Positions 17,772 through 27,828 of a stretch of DNA of 64,000 nucleotides are shown here, piece by piece. Position 1 is the first letter of the stretch, and the number at the start of each line of letters is the position of its first letter. The notes beneath the pieces were generated by a model, which ran no database searches, was not told the DNA's origin, and worked only from the letters and a program-made list of their open reading frames with translations. The DNA is from Roseobacter sinensis (GTDB taxonomy: Bacteria; Pseudomonadota; Alphaproteobacteria; Rhodobacterales; Rhodobacteraceae), in contig NZ_JALIEB010000020.1 of the NCBI RefSeq assembly GCF_025755255.1, forward strand, positions 1 through 64,000, in the 5' to 3' direction. The translations under genes were made by a program, and so were the position numbers.

Positions 17772-17971
17772 CGCGGTCCGTTGAAGCGCGCACGGGCGCC
17801 TGTCACCTGGTGCGGCGCGGTGCCGGATTTTTGCACACCGCGGACCACCGATAGGGGGTTCTTTGCCATGTCCGGGCGCGACAGGCTGTTCGATCGGTTT
17901 TCGGGTGACAGTCCGGAGGTGTGTTGGTAACTGAAACCTGATTTTCAAGCGTGTCGCGGGTGTTGATTTTG

Positions 17972-18532
17972 GTGATCGAGAAAACAAGGCTTGAAGGGGT
18001 ATTCATCCTCACACCCAAACGCTTTGGCGACGCCCGCGGATTTTTCAGCGAAAGCTGGAACAGGCAGCGCATGGCCGAGGCCGGCCTCGACTATGACTGG
18101 GTGCAGGACAACCACTCGCTCTCGATGCAGGTGGGCACCGTGCGCGGGCTGCACTTTCAGGCACCGCCCCATGCGCAGGACAAGCTGGTGCGCTGCGGGC
18201 GCGGGGTGCTCTACGACGTGGCCGTCGACATCCGCCGCGGCTCGCCCACCTATGGGCAGTGGGTCGGCGCCGAGCTCAGCTTCGAGAACGGCAAGCAGCT
18301 GCTGGTGCCCGCCGGCTTCCTGCATGGGTTCGTCACCCGCGCGCCCGAGACCGAGATCCTCTACAAATGCTCCGACTACTACGCACCGGAGTGTGACGGG
18401 GCCGTGCGCTTCGACTGCCCGCAGATCGGGATCGAGTGGGGGTTGGGCGACATAGAGCCTGTTTTGTCCGAAAAAGACGCCGCCGCCCCGGGGCTTGCCG
18501 CGTTCGACAGCCCCTTTGTCTATGAAGGATAA
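17972..18532 (+). CDS. rmlC: dTDP-4-dehydrorhamnose 3,5-epimerase
   Basis: About 186 residues, the normal RmlC length. Family signatures: GVFILTPKRFGDARGFFSES, the catalytic histidine in VRGLHFQAPPHAQDKLVRC, PAGFLHGFVT, and the tyrosine in YKCSDYYAPECDG. It converts dTDP-4-keto-6-deoxyglucose to the L-lyxo form. The start is uncertain: GTG 17972 (VIEKTRLEGV) best fits the family, but GTG codons at 17951 and 17960 are in frame and no site has a good ribosome binding sequence. First gene of a four-gene rhamnose operon; 3 bp before rmlB. Confidence 0.95.
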   Translation: MIEKTRLEGVFILTPKRFGDARGFFSESWNRQRMAEAGLDYDWVQDNHSLSMQVGTVRGLHFQAPPHAQDKLVRCGRGVLYDVAVDIRRGSPTYGQWVGAELSFENGKQLLVPAGFLHGFVTRAPETEILYKCSDYYAPECDGAVRFDCPQIGIEWGLGDIEPVLSEKDAAAPGLAAFDSPFVYEG

Positions 18533-18535
18533 CGC

Positions 18536-19576
18536 ATGAAACTGCTCGTGACCGGAGGTGCGGGGTTCATCGGCTCGGCCGTGGTGCGGCTGGCCGTGGC
18601 GCGGGGGTATGAGGTGGTGAACCTCGACGCGCTGACCTATGCCGCCTGCCTGGAGAATGTGGCCGAGGTGGCGGACAGCCCCGCCTATACCTTCGAGCAG
18701 GCCGACATCCGCGACCGGGCCGCACTCGACCGCATCTTTGCCGCACACGCGCCGGACGCGGTGATGCACCTGGCCGCCGAATCCCATGTGGACCGCTCCA
18801 TCGACGGGCCCGGCACCTTCATCGAGACCAACATCACCGGCACCTATCATCTGCTGGAGGCGGCGCGCAGCTTCTGGACGCAGGCGGGCAAGCCCGCAGG
18901 CTTTCGCTTCCACCATATCTCCACCGATGAGGTCTTCGGATCGCTCGGCGAGACCGGGCAGTTCACGGAAACCACACCTTACGATCCGCGCTCGCCCTAT
19001 TCGGCCTCCAAGGCGGCCAGCGACCACCTTGTGCGCGCCTGGCACGAGACCTACGGTCTTCCGATCGTGATGACCAATTGCTCGAACAACTACGGGCCCT
19101 ATCACTTCCCGGAAAAACTGATCCCCGTGGTGATCCTGAACGCGCTCGCCGGGCAGCCGATCCCGGTCTACGGCAAGGGCGAGAACGTGCGCGACTGGCT
19201 TTACGTCGAGGATCACGCCGATGCGCTGCTCTGCGTGCTGGAAAAGGGCACGGTGGGGCGCAGCTACAACATCGGTGGCGAGAACGAGGCCCGCAACATC
19301 GACCTCGTGCGTACGATCTGCCGCATCCTCGAAGAGAAGCGCCCCAAGAACAGCCCCTACGAGGATCAGATCACCTTTGTGACCGACCGTCCGGGCCATG
19401 ATCTGCGCTATGCGATCGACCCAAGCCGCATCGCGACAGAACTGGGCTGGCGCCCGTCGGTGACGCTGGAGGAGGGGCTGGAAAAGACCGTGCAGTGGTA
19501 TCTCGACAATGAGGACTGGTGGCGCGCCCTGCAGGACCGCGACGGGGTGGGCCGGCGGCTCGGGGCCCGCGCATGA
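18536..19576 (+). CDS. rmlB: dTDP-glucose 4,6-dehydratase
   Basis: A 346-residue extended SDR. NAD-binding [11 protein letters not shown] at residues 7-17, STDEVFGS with active-site Asp/Glu, and the catalytic [12 protein letters not shown] (Tyr-x3-Lys). [17 protein letters not shown] is diagnostic of RmlB. It makes dTDP-4-keto-6-deoxy-D-glucose from dTDP-glucose. It starts 3 bp after rmlC and overlaps rmlD by the ATGA stop/start. Confidence 0.97.
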   Translation: MKLLVTGGAGFIGSAVVRLAVARGYEVVNLDALTYAACLENVAEVADSPAYTFEQADIRDRAALDRIFAAHAPDAVMHLAAESHVDRSIDGPGTFIETNITGTYHLLEAARSFWTQAGKPAGFRFHHISTDEVFGSLGETGQFTETTPYDPRSPYSASKAASDHLVRAWHETYGLPIVMTNCSNNYGPYHFPEKLIPVVILNALAGQPIPVYGKGENVRDWLYVEDHADALLCVLEKGTVGRSYNIGGENEARNIDLVRTICRILEEKRPKNSPYEDQITFVTDRPGHDLRYAIDPSRIATELGWRPSVTLEEGLEKTVQWYLDNEDWWRALQDRDGVGRRLGARA

Positions 19577-20421
19577 AGGTGCTCGTCTTCGGCAAGACCG
19601 GGCAGGTGGCCACGGAGCTTGCGCGCCTCGAGGGGGTGACCTGTCTGGGCCGCGAAGAGGCGGACCTGACCGACCCGGGCACCTGCGAGCGCGTGATTGC
19701 CGATTGTGACGCGGATGCCGTGATCAATGCCGCTGCCTATACGGGCGTGGACAAGGCCGAGGACGACCGCGACACCGCGGTGATCGTGAACGCGATGGCC
19801 CCCACCGCGATGGCCGCCGCGGCCGCTGCCCGCGATCTGCCGTTTGTACAGATCTCCACCGACTACGTCTTCGACGGCAGCGGCACGGCCCCGTGGCAGC
19901 CCGGGGATGCCACCGGCCCTCTGGGCGTCTATGGGCACAGCAAGCTCGGGGGCGAGCGGGGCGTGGCCGGGGCAGGGGGGCGCTACGCGATCCTGCGCAC
20001 CTCCTGGGTGTTCTCGGCCCATGGGGCGAATTTCGTGAAAACCATGCTGCGCCTCGGGGCCGAGCGCGACACACTCACCATCGTGGCCGACCAGATCGGC
20101 GGGCCCACGCCCGCGCGCGCCATTGCCGCTGCCTGCAGGACGATCGCACAGGCTCTGAAAGAGGATCCCGGCAAGGCCGGTACCTATCATTTCAGCGGCA
20201 CGCCGGACGTCAGCTGGGCCGATTTTGCACGCGACATCTTTGCCCAGGCCGGTCTTGCCGTCGATGTGACCGACATCCCGACATCAGAGTATCCCACCCC
20301 TGCCGCACGGCCCCTGAACTCGCGGCTGGACTGCAGCAGCACCGAGGCGACCTTCGGGATCGCCCGGCCCGACTGGCGCAGAGGTGTTGCCGACGTTCTG
20401 ACGGATCTCAACAGAGCCTAA
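19573..20421 (+). CDS. rmlD: dTDP-4-dehydrorhamnose reductase
   Basis: A 282-residue [14 protein letters not shown] is the nucleotide-binding loop, [14 protein letters not shown] and [10 protein letters not shown] are RmlD signatures, and YGHSKLGGE holds the catalytic Tyr and Lys. It performs the last step to dTDP-L-rhamnose. The start codon at 19573 overlaps the rmlB stop (ATGA); a longer reading upstream would lie wholly within rmlB and is not family-like. Confidence 0.96.
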   Translation: MKVLVFGKTGQVATELARLEGVTCLGREEADLTDPGTCERVIADCDADAVINAAAYTGVDKAEDDRDTAVIVNAMAPTAMAAAAAARDLPFVQISTDYVFDGSGTAPWQPGDATGPLGVYGHSKLGGERGVAGAGGRYAILRTSWVFSAHGANFVKTMLRLGAERDTLTIVADQIGGPTPARAIAAACRTIAQALKEDPGKAGTYHFSGTPDVSWADFARDIFAQAGLAVDVTDIPTSEYPTPAARPLNSRLDCSSTEATFGIARPDWRRGVADVLTDLNRA

Positions 20422-20435
20422 CAAGGGACAGTCTC

Positions 20436-21302
20436 ATGACCAAACGCAAAGGCATCATTCTGGCGGGCGGCTCGGGCACACGGCTCTACCCGATCACGCT
20501 GGGGGTCTCCAAACAGCTCCTGCCGATCTACGACAAGCCGATGATCTATTATCCGCTGTCGGTGCTGATGCTGGCCGATATTCGCGAGATTGCCGTGATC
20601 ACCACGCCTCAGGACCAGGCGCAGTTCCAGCGCATGCTGGGGGACGGCTCGCAATGGGGGATCTCGCTCACCTATATCGAACAGCCCTCGCCCGACGGGC
20701 TGGCACAGGCCTTCATTCTCGCCGAAGACTTCCTGGAGGGCGCCCCCTCGGCGCTGGTGCTGGGCGACAACATCTTCTTCGGCCACGGGCTGCCCGAACT
20801 GATGGCCAGCGCCGATCGCCAAGACACGGGTGCGACGGTCTTCGGCTACCAGGTGGCCGACCCGGAGCGTTACGGCGTGGTGGATTTCGACGCGGGCGGC
20901 ACGGTGCGCGGCCTTATCGAAAAGCCCAAGGTGCCGCCCTCGAACTTCGCCGTCACCGGGCTCTATTTCGTCGATGGCACGGCGCCGGCCAAGGCGCGCA
21001 GGGTGAAACCCTCGGCGCGCGGCGAGGTGGAGATCACCACGCTCCTGGAGATGTATCTGGCTGAAGAGAGCCTCACCGTGCAGCGCATGGGCCGCGGCTA
21101 TGCCTGGCTGGATACAGGCACCCATGGCAGCCTGCTTGATGCGGGCAACTTCGTGCGCACCATCGAACAGCGCCAGGGCCAGCAGATCGGCTGCCCGGAA
21201 GAGATTGCCTTCCAGCTTGGCTGGATCAGCCGCGCCGATCTTCAGCGCGAGGCGGAGAAATATGCCAAGAATGACTATGGCACCTATCTGGATCGTCTCT
21301 AA
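20436..21302 (+). CDS. rmlA: Glucose-1-phosphate thymidylyltransferase
   Basis: A 288-residue enzyme with [13 protein letters not shown] at residues 9-21, [29 protein letters not shown] and [17 protein letters not shown], all typical of RmlA. It activates glucose-1-phosphate with dTTP and is usually feedback-inhibited by dTDP-rhamnose. AAGGGA stands before ATG 20436. It is last of the rmlCBDA set and is followed 33 bp later by the phosphohexomutase gene. Confidence 0.97.
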   Translation: MTKRKGIILAGGSGTRLYPITLGVSKQLLPIYDKPMIYYPLSVLMLADIREIAVITTPQDQAQFQRMLGDGSQWGISLTYIEQPSPDGLAQAFILAEDFLEGAPSALVLGDNIFFGHGLPELMASADRQDTGATVFGYQVADPERYGVVDFDAGGTVRGLIEKPKVPPSNFAVTGLYFVDGTAPAKARRVKPSARGEVEITTLLEMYLAEESLTVQRMGRGYAWLDTGTHGSLLDAGNFVRTIEQRQGQQIGCPEEIAFQLGWISRADLQREAEKYAKNDYGTYLDRL

Positions 21303-21335
21303 ACAAAGGCTTCTTGCACAAACGGAGGGCAAGAC

Positions 21336-22703
21336 ATGTCCGTGAAATTCGGGACAAGCGGGCTGCGCGGGCTGGTTACGGCGATGACGCCGGATCTGAT
21401 CACGGCGCATGTGCAGGCGTTTCTGGCCGCCTGCGACACCGGCGATGTGCTCTGCATCGGGCGCGATCTGCGCCCCTCCTCGCCGCGCATCGCGCGCGAC
21501 GTGATCCGTGCGGCCCGTGCAGCCGGCGCCCATGTGATCGACTGCGGCGCGCTGCCCACGCCGGCGCTGGCGTTGGCTGCGCGGGCAGCAGGCGGCGGCG
21601 CGGTGATGGTCACCGGCAGCCACATCCCGGCCGATCGCAACGGGCTGAAGTTCTACGTGCGCAGCGGCGAGATCAGCAAGGCGGACGAGGCCGCGATCCT
21701 GGCGCATCTGACCGACAGCCCCGAGACCGGCGGGCCCGGCCCGCTGGCGCAGGACAGCGAGGCCAACGACCGCTATGTCGCGCGCTATGTCGACGCCTTC
21801 GGGCCGCAGGCGCTGACCGGTCAGCGGATCGGGCTTTATACGCACAGCGCCGTGGGCCGTGATGCGCTGGCCGCGATCCTGAGCGGTCTCGCTGCCGAGG
21901 TGATCGAACTGGGCCGGTCCGAAACCTTCATCCCTGTCGATACCGAAGCGGTGGACCCCGAGGTGCGTGCCCAGATCGCGGCCTGGGTGGGTGAGCACCG
22001 CCTGCACGCGCTGGTCTCGACCGATGGCGATTCCGACCGCCCGCTGCTGGCCGATGAGACCGGCCGCGTGATCCCGGGCGACATCCTCGGCCAGATCACC
22101 GCCGAGACGCTGGGCGCCGAAGTGATCGCCACGCCGATTTCCTCCAACAGCGGGGTGACGCTGAAAGGCTTCAAGGAGGTGCGGCTGACGCGGATCGGCT
22201 CGCCTTATGTGATCGCCGCGATGGAAGAGGGCGGCAAGGTCGTGGGCTATGAGGCCAATGGCGGCTTTCTGCTGGGGTTCGCGGCGCAGGGGCCTGCCGG
22301 GGTGCTTGCCCCGCTCGTCACCCGCGACTGCACCCTGCCGCTTTTGACCGTGCTCTATGCCAGCCGCGACGGCGGGATCGCCGCGCGGGTGGCGCAGGAG
22401 CCGCCGGTGGTGACCGTCGCGGACCGGTTGCAGGAGGTCGAACAGAGCAAGAGCCGCCCGCTGCTGGAGGCCTGGCAGGCCGACCCTGCCGCCCGCGCCG
22501 CCTTCCTGGCCCCTCTGGGCAAGGAAGAGGCGCGGCTCGATCTGACAGACGGGCTGCGCATGGTGCTGACGGACGGCGATGTGATCCATGTGCGCCCCTC
22601 GGGCAATGCACCCGAATTGCGGCTCTATATCGAGACAAAAGACCCTGTTTCGGCGGAGGCGCTGCTAACGCAGGCATTGGCTCAGGTGAAGGGCGCGCTT
22701 TGA
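21336..22703 (+). CDS. Phosphohexomutase (phosphomannomutase/phosphoglucosamine mutase family)
   Basis: A 455-residue alpha-D-phosphohexomutase. It opens KFGTSGLRGLVTAM. The phosphoserine loop is TGSHIPADRNGLKF near residue 92, the Mg site STDGDSDRPLL at about residue 226, the sugar-binding loop GYEANGGFLLG, and the phosphate-binding loop RPSGNAPELRLY at the C-terminus. It would interconvert hexose-6- and hexose-1-phosphates, feeding GDP-mannose (with manC at 58218) or dTDP-glucose. ManB/phosphomannomutase is the most likely role. Same transcription unit as rmlCBDA. Confidence 0.88.
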   Translation: MSVKFGTSGLRGLVTAMTPDLITAHVQAFLAACDTGDVLCIGRDLRPSSPRIARDVIRAARAAGAHVIDCGALPTPALALAARAAGGGAVMVTGSHIPADRNGLKFYVRSGEISKADEAAILAHLTDSPETGGPGPLAQDSEANDRYVARYVDAFGPQALTGQRIGLYTHSAVGRDALAAILSGLAAEVIELGRSETFIPVDTEAVDPEVRAQIAAWVGEHRLHALVSTDGDSDRPLLADETGRVIPGDILGQITAETLGAEVIATPISSNSGVTLKGFKEVRLTRIGSPYVIAAMEEGGKVVGYEANGGFLLGFAAQGPAGVLAPLVTRDCTLPLLTVLYASRDGGIAARVAQEPPVVTVADRLQEVEQSKSRPLLEAWQADPAARAAFLAPLGKEEARLDLTDGLRMVLTDGDVIHVRPSGNAPELRLYIETKDPVSAEALLTQALAQVKGAL

Positions 22704-22722
22704 CATCTACATGTCGAATTGA

Positions 22723-22786
22723 GGGCAGCGCCCGACCCTGGGGTGGGCGTGAAGCGCCCTCCCTGGGAGAGGGTCGGGCGCTGCCC
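22723..22786. terminator. Long perfect hairpin between convergent genes
   Basis: Arms of 17 bp (22723-22739 and 22770-22786, GGGCAGCGCCCGACCCT and its complement) are perfectly matched across a 30-nt loop that itself contains a small GGGCG/CGCCC hairpin. A further palindrome CGGCGGTACCGCCG follows immediately. There is no T-run. Its place between two convergent genes suggests a bidirectional terminator or a REP-like palindromic repeat. Confidence 0.75.
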
Positions 22787-22838
22787 GGCGGTACCGCCGG
22801 GCGATCCAGTTGAACCGATCAGGTCTGAGTTCGTCACC

Positions 22839-24602
22839 CTACTCCGCCGCGTTGAACTGCCGGTCGTAGAGCGATTTGAAGAGCCCGCCCTGCGACAGAA
22901 GCTCGGCCTGCGAGCCTTCCTCGACCACCTGACCGTCCTTGATCACCACGATCCGATCCGCACTGAGGATGGTCGAGAGCCGATGCGCGATCACGATCGC
23001 CGTGCGCCCGGCCGAGAGCTTCTGCAGCGCCTCGTTCACCAGGTATTCGGATTCGGAATCGAGCGCGCTGGTGGCCTCATCCATGATCAGGATCGGGCTG
23101 TCGCGCAGGATCGCACGGGCAATGGCGATGCGCTGACGCTGCCCGCCTGAAAGGTTGGCGCCGTTCTCGCCCACATCCGTGTCATATCCCTGCGGCATGG
23201 CCGAAATGAAGTCATGGGCGTTCGCGGCCTTCGCGGCGGCGATGATCTCCTTATCGCTGGCATTCTCGCGCCCCATGGCGATGTTCTCTTTCAGCGTGCC
23301 GTCGAAGAGAAACGTCTCTTGGCCCACAAAGGCAATCTTGTCGCGCAGCGAGGCGAATGTGGCGTTGCGCAGATCGAACCCGTCGATCTCGACCCGGCCC
23401 TCCCCGGGATCGTAGAGCCGCAGAATGAGGTTGATTATGGTGGACTTGCCACCCCCCGACGGCCCCACCAGCGCCGTGGTCTGACCGGCGGCGAATGTCA
23501 CATCGAGGCTGCGCAGCAGCGGCGGCTTGTCCTCATAGCCAAAGACCACCTCGCGAAAGCGCACCGCGCCCGGCCCGTCGGGCAGGGGGGTCGCATCGGG
23601 CGCCTCGCTGACCGCAATCGGCGTGTCGAGGATCTGGTACATCAACCCCACGCCCACCAGCCCTTCCTCGATCACCACGCGCATCCGCGCCAGCCGCTTG
23701 GCCGGGTCATAGGCCATCAGAAGCGCCGTCACGAAGGACATCAGCTCCCCCGGCGAAGTCGCGTCATCGCCGAAGATGCTGACCGTGCTCAGCGCCACAA
23801 CGGAAGCAATGGCAAAGCCCGAAAGCGTCTCCATCAGCGGGCTGGTCGCACCCTGCAGCCGCGCCATGGCGTTGGAGCGGTTTTCCACCGTGCTGACAGC
23901 GGTGTTCATGCGCGCGGCCATCAGTTTCTCCAGCGCAAAGGCCTTGACCACGCGGATGCCGGTGGAGGTCTCCTGAACCACCTTGATGATCTCGGCAGTC
24001 GAGGCCATGTTCGCCTCGACGATGCTTTGCACCCGTTTGAGGATCTGGCGCACGCCCAGCACCGCCAGCGGCCCGAAGACCAGCGAGAAGAACGACAGGG
24101 TGGGCTGCTGGTAGATCATCACGATGATGAGGCCGATGAGGGTCAAAAGGTCCCGCACGAAGCCCATGATCAGCGTGTCGATCACCACGCGTGCCGCCTG
24201 CGCCGAGGTGGTGACCCGCATCAGGATGTTGGAGCTTTCCAGCGTGTTGAAAAACGCCACCCCATGTCTCAAGAGCCGGTCATAGAGCTTGCGCTGCTGA
24301 TCGGCGACGATCCGGTTGCCCGCGCGGCTGAGGGCGATGACCTGGATGTAGGAGGCGATGCCCTTCACGGTGAAGATCGCCGCCACCGCGGCGGCCACCG
24401 AAAAGACCGCCGCGCGATTGCCGGAGCCGACCATGGAATCGATGATGTCCTTCATGATCCAGGCGGTGAGCGCCGTCATCACCGCGATCACCACCATGGC
24501 CACGATGGCGATACCGTAGTTGGTGGCCTGGAGGCGCAGGTTTTCCCGCAAAAGCCGCCCGAGCATGTCACTTTGGATATTGGCTTGAACGCGCTTGATC
24601 AT
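22839..24602 (-). CDS. ABC transporter, fused permease and ATPase (MsbA/exporter type)
   Basis: A 587-residue half-transporter. Residues about 20-310 form six membrane helices of the ABC exporter type; the ATPase follows with Walker A GPSGGGKST, Q-loop, signature LSGGQRQRIAIARA, Walker B ILIMDEATSALD and the H-loop IVIAHRLST. It would work as a homodimer in the inner membrane, moving a lipid-linked glycan or lipid. Embedded between rml/phosphohexomutase genes and galE, it probably serves EPS export, possibly alongside the separate Wzx-like flippase at 33773. Divergent from galE. Confidence 0.92.
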   Translation of the reverse strand: MIKRVQANIQSDMLGRLLRENLRLQATNYGIAIVAMVVIAVMTALTAWIMKDIIDSMVGSGNRAAVFSVAAAVAAIFTVKGIASYIQVIALSRAGNRIVADQQRKLYDRLLRHGVAFFNTLESSNILMRVTTSAQAARVVIDTLIMGFVRDLLTLIGLIIVMIYQQPTLSFFSLVFGPLAVLGVRQILKRVQSIVEANMASTAEIIKVVQETSTGIRVVKAFALEKLMAARMNTAVSTVENRSNAMARLQGATSPLMETLSGFAIASVVALSTVSIFGDDATSPGELMSFVTALLMAYDPAKRLARMRVVIEEGLVGVGLMYQILDTPIAVSEAPDATPLPDGPGAVRFREVVFGYEDKPPLLRSLDVTFAAGQTTALVGPSGGGKSTIINLILRLYDPGEGRVEIDGFDLRNATFASLRDKIAFVGQETFLFDGTLKENIAMGRENASDKEIIAAAKAANAHDFISAMPQGYDTDVGENGANLSGGQRQRIAIARAILRDSPILIMDEATSALDSESEYLVNEALQKLSAGRTAIVIAHRLSTILSADRIVVIKDGQVVEEGSQAELLSQGGLFKSLYDRQFNAAE

Positions 24603-24726
24603 CGCTGCACTGCCTGACCCCGATAAGGGCCTCTACCTAGGTGGGTTCGCCTGACCTGTAAAGGACCGCGCTTTTGGGCTGGATGCAACCGGACCGGGTT
24701 GTCATAAGACCCCAGCAGAAACCGCG

Positions 24727-25734
24727 ATGAGTAGGGTGATGAACAAGAATGTCCTGGTGATAGGCGGCGCGGGCTACATCGGCTCTCACACGGTGCTGGC
24801 GCTGCAGGAGGCGGGGTTTTCCCCCGTCGTCTATGACAATTTCTCCTCCGGGCACCGCGATGCGGTTTTCTCCGAGTACGTGGTCGAGGGCGAGCTCGCC
24901 GATCGCGCACGGCTGGCGCAGGCGATGCGCGATCACCGGATCGGCAGCGTGGTGCATTTCGCGGCGCTGATCGAAGCCGGCCAGTCGGTGATCGAACCCC
25001 TGCTCTTTTATCGCAACAACGTGGCCTCCACCGTCTCGCTGCTGGAGGCGATGCAGGACGCGGGCGTCACCCGGCTGGTGTTTTCCTCGACCGCCGCGGT
25101 CTACGGCAACCAGACGGAGGCCGAACTGCTGCACGAGGATCTGCCGGTGCAGCCGATCAACCCCTATGGCCAGACCAAGGCCGCGGTCGAGGCGATGCTG
25201 CGCGACACTGCCGCCGCCTCGGGGCTGAAGTCCATCGCACTACGTTATTTCAACGCTTCAGGTGCGGATGCGCGCGCCCGCACGGGCGAACGGCATGACC
25301 CTGAGACCCATCTTATCCCGCTTGTGCTGCAGACCGCCGCCGGGGAGCGTGAGCAGATCACTGTCTTCGGCACCGATTATCCCACCGAGGACGGCAGCTG
25401 CATCCGCGACTACATCCATGTGAGCGATCTGGCCCGGGGCCATGTGGCAGCACTTGAGAAGCTGCTGGCGACGAATGAGGACGCCGGGTCCTTCACCCCG
25501 ATCAACCTCGGCACCGGGCAGGGCTATTCGGTGCGTGCGGTGATCGAGACCGCCAAACGGGTCACCAACCGCTCCTTCACCGTGGTCGAAAGCGACCGCC
25601 GACCCGGCGACCCGGCCACGCTGGTCTCCGATCCGTCGCGCGCGCATGCGCTGCTGGGCTGGCGCGCAGAACACTCCGCGCTGGACACCATCATCACCGA
25701 TGCCTGGAATTTCATGAACCGGGGGATGTCCTAG
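24727..25734 (+). CDS. galE: UDP-glucose 4-epimerase
   Basis: A 335-residue extended SDR with VIGGAGYIGSHTVLALQ, YDNFSSGHRDAV, FAALIEAGQSV, FSSTAAVYG, the catalytic NPYGQTKAAVE and RYFNASGAD, all matching GalE. It interconverts UDP-glucose and UDP-galactose. An in-frame ATG at 24739 is an alternative start; neither has a strong ribosome binding site. Divergent from the ABC transporter, with 124 bp between. Confidence 0.94.
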   Translation: MSRVMNKNVLVIGGAGYIGSHTVLALQEAGFSPVVYDNFSSGHRDAVFSEYVVEGELADRARLAQAMRDHRIGSVVHFAALIEAGQSVIEPLLFYRNNVASTVSLLEAMQDAGVTRLVFSSTAAVYGNQTEAELLHEDLPVQPINPYGQTKAAVEAMLRDTAAASGLKSIALRYFNASGADARARTGERHDPETHLIPLVLQTAAGEREQITVFGTDYPTEDGSCIRDYIHVSDLARGHVAALEKLLATNEDAGSFTPINLGTGQGYSVRAVIETAKRVTNRSFTVVESDRRPGDPATLVSDPSRAHALLGWRAEHSALDTIITDAWNFMNRGMS

Positions 25735-25930
25735 GGGCGGTCCTTGAGGGCGCGCGCCTTCGATATCACTGCAGATATGTAATGTGAATTATGTAAATTT
25801 ATTCACCGGAAAGTGTCGGGACACCGCGCCCCCGGCCATGAGGTGAGATCACGGTGTCGGCGACCGCAAGGAGCGCCTATGGTCCGCACAGGCCTGATGG
25901 GCGGGCCGCCGATCACATGACAGGACCCAT

Positions 25931-26944
25931 ATGACCAAGGTATTGATCACCGGCTCCGCGGGCTTCATCGGGTTTCATCTGGCTCAGCTGCTGCTGGCAG
26001 AGGGCTTTCACGTGCACGGCTATGACGGCATGACCGACTACTACGATGTCGCCCTCAAGCGCCGGCGCCATCAGATCCTGTTGCAGACTGCCCATTTCGG
26101 GGCCACGGAAGCGCTGCTGGAAGACCCCGGCTGCTTCGATGCCGCCGCGGACGCCTTCGAGCCCGATGTCATCGTGCATCTCGCGGCCCAGGCCGGGGTA
26201 CGTTACAGCCTCGACAACCCGCGGGCCTATGTCGATACGAATGTCACGGGCACCTTCACGGTGATGGAAGCGGCACGGCGCCATCAGGTCCGGCATCTGC
26301 TGATGGCCTCGACCTCTTCGGTCTACGGGGCCAACACTGCCCTGCCTTATGCGGAAACACATAAGGCCGACCTGCCCATGACGATCTATGCCGCCACCAA
26401 GAAGGCCGGCGAGGCGATGGGACATGCCTATGCGCATCTGCACGACCTGCCCACCACGATGTTCCGCTTCTTTACGGTCTACGGGCCATGGGGGCGGCCC
26501 GATATGGCCTATTTCAAGTTTGTCTCGGCCATTCTGGAAAACCGGCCCATCGATATCTACAACCACGGCGACATGTATCGCGATTTCACCTATGTCACCG
26601 ATCTGGTGCGCGGTATTCGCCTGCTCATCGATGTGCCCCCTGCCCGGCCCGCCAGCCCGGATGACATTGCCGCGGGCGACAGCCTGAGCCCCGTGGCGCC
26701 CTGGCGCGTCGTCAATATCGGCAACTCCGACAAGGTGCGGCTGCTGGATTTCGTCGACGCGATCGAGGAAGCTCTGGGCCGGACGGCGATCCGCAACATG
26801 ATGCCCATGCAGCCGGGCGATGTGCCCGCAACCTGGGCCGATGCCACGCTGCTGCACAGTCTGACGGGATACCGCCCGCAGACCGATCTGCGCAGCGGGA
26901 TCGCCGCTTTCGTGTCCTGGTACCGGGCGTATTACGCGCTGTGA
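25931..26944 (+). CDS. NAD-dependent epimerase, UDP-glucuronate 4-epimerase-like
   Basis: A 337-residue SDR. Features: LITGSAGFIGFHLAQLLL, GYDGMTDYYDVALKRRRH, AAQAGVRYSLDNPRAYVDTN, STSSVYGAN, the catalytic YAATKKAGEAM, and FRFFTVYGPWGRPDMAYFKF, the usual pattern of UDP-glucuronate 4-epimerases (LspL/Cap1J type). It would make UDP-galacturonate from the UDP-glucuronate produced by ugd at 59656. AGGA precedes the ATG. It stands alone behind a 196-bp gap after galE and converges with the methyltransferase. Confidence 0.88.
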   Translation: MTKVLITGSAGFIGFHLAQLLLAEGFHVHGYDGMTDYYDVALKRRRHQILLQTAHFGATEALLEDPGCFDAAADAFEPDVIVHLAAQAGVRYSLDNPRAYVDTNVTGTFTVMEAARRHQVRHLLMASTSSVYGANTALPYAETHKADLPMTIYAATKKAGEAMGHAYAHLHDLPTTMFRFFTVYGPWGRPDMAYFKFVSAILENRPIDIYNHGDMYRDFTYVTDLVRGIRLLIDVPPARPASPDDIAAGDSLSPVAPWRVVNIGNSDKVRLLDFVDAIEEALGRTAIRNMMPMQPGDVPATWADATLLHSLTGYRPQTDLRSGIAAFVSWYRAYYAL

Positions 26945-26965
26945 TGCGGCCCCGCCCGGCCCGCG

Positions 26966-27670
26966 TCAGCCCGGCTTGCGAAACGCGATGGCAAGGTTGA
27001 AGGCGCGATCGCCATACGCACGGTCGTATTCCGCCGCACAGGCCCGGGCGATCCGCGCATGCCCGAGGGAAAGACCCAGCTTGCGCCGGAGCGCATCGCT
27101 CCAGCTGTAGAGCGGATCGTAGAAATAACCCCACTGGCGCATCTCCACGGGCTCCAGCGGGGCGAAGGCCTGCACGCAGTCTGCCGTGCTGTAGTGCTTG
27201 TGCCCCTTGCGGATATCGCAAAAGCCGTTGTGAAGCGCAGGGTGCATCCCCAGACGGTGCTGTATGCGGTTCACCAGCGGCTTGACCTCGAACGGGTCGA
27301 GCCAGGCATAGGTGCCTGCGTGCGGGACGCTGACCACCATGGTCCCGCCGGGTTTCAGATAGCGGATGCATCCTGCGACAAAACCGGCTTCCTGTTCGAG
27401 GGCCACATGTTCGAAGACATCGGCACAGAGGATAGTGTCGAAGCTTTCGGGCGCGAAGTCCATCTCCAGAAAGTCCCCTGCCCGCACGTCGATCTTGTCC
27501 GGCGTCGGCGCGATGATCCGCGGGTTCCAGTCGACGCAGGTGATCTGCTCTGCATGATCGAGATAGGGGTAGTCCGGTGCCACCCGGCCGCAGCCGACAT
27601 CCAGGAGCGTGGCACTCTGGGCCGGAAGCAGCGTCTTGATGACAGAAATTCTTTTCTCGTTGGGTGTCAT
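26966..27670 (-). CDS. Class I SAM-dependent methyltransferase
   Basis: A 234-residue protein with the SAM-binding motif LLDVGCGRVAPDYPYL near residue 25, the acidic residue in ITCVDWNP, and DTILCADVFEHV (post-motif I to motif II), followed by YLKPGGTMVVSVPH. ATG 27670 is chosen because GGAGGAG lies 8 bases upstream; a longer reading would add 51 residues without family character. It may methylate a sugar or a lipid carrier in the EPS pathway; the substrate is unknown. It lies between the SDR gene and repA, convergent with the former and in the same direction as repA. Confidence 0.8.
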   Translation of the reverse strand: MTPNEKRISVIKTLLPAQSATLLDVGCGRVAPDYPYLDHAEQITCVDWNPRIIAPTPDKIDVRAGDFLEMDFAPESFDTILCADVFEHVALEQEAGFVAGCIRYLKPGGTMVVSVPHAGTYAWLDPFEVKPLVNRIQHRLGMHPALHNGFCDIRKGHKHYSTADCVQAFAPLEPVEMRQWGYFYDPLYSWSDALRRKLGLSLGHARIARACAAEYDRAYGDRAFNLAIAFRKPG

Positions 27671-27828
27671 CCGACGGTCTCCTCCCCCTGAAAACCCCAG
27701 CATCCATTCCGCGCCGACGATATCGCAACGCCCCGGCACGACAACTGCACATTGTCGCGAAACACCGGAATTTTCCCTGGCTATCGGGCAAATCCTAAAA
27801 TTCGGAATACCGCGGGAAAGCAAGACGC

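Noticed and set aside
17868-17930. 20-codon ATG reading (MSGRDRLFDRF...) before rmlC
   Set aside because: A GGGGG precedes it, but it does not overlap rmlC and shows no leader-peptide features such as runs of one amino acid.
17951-17971. Upstream GTG start for rmlC
   Set aside because: In frame, but adds seven residues not typical of RmlC. Kept only as an alternative.
27671-27823. 51-residue extension of the methyltransferase
   Set aside because: GGAGGAG placed 8 bases before ATG 27670 decides the start, and the extension has no methyltransferase-like features.
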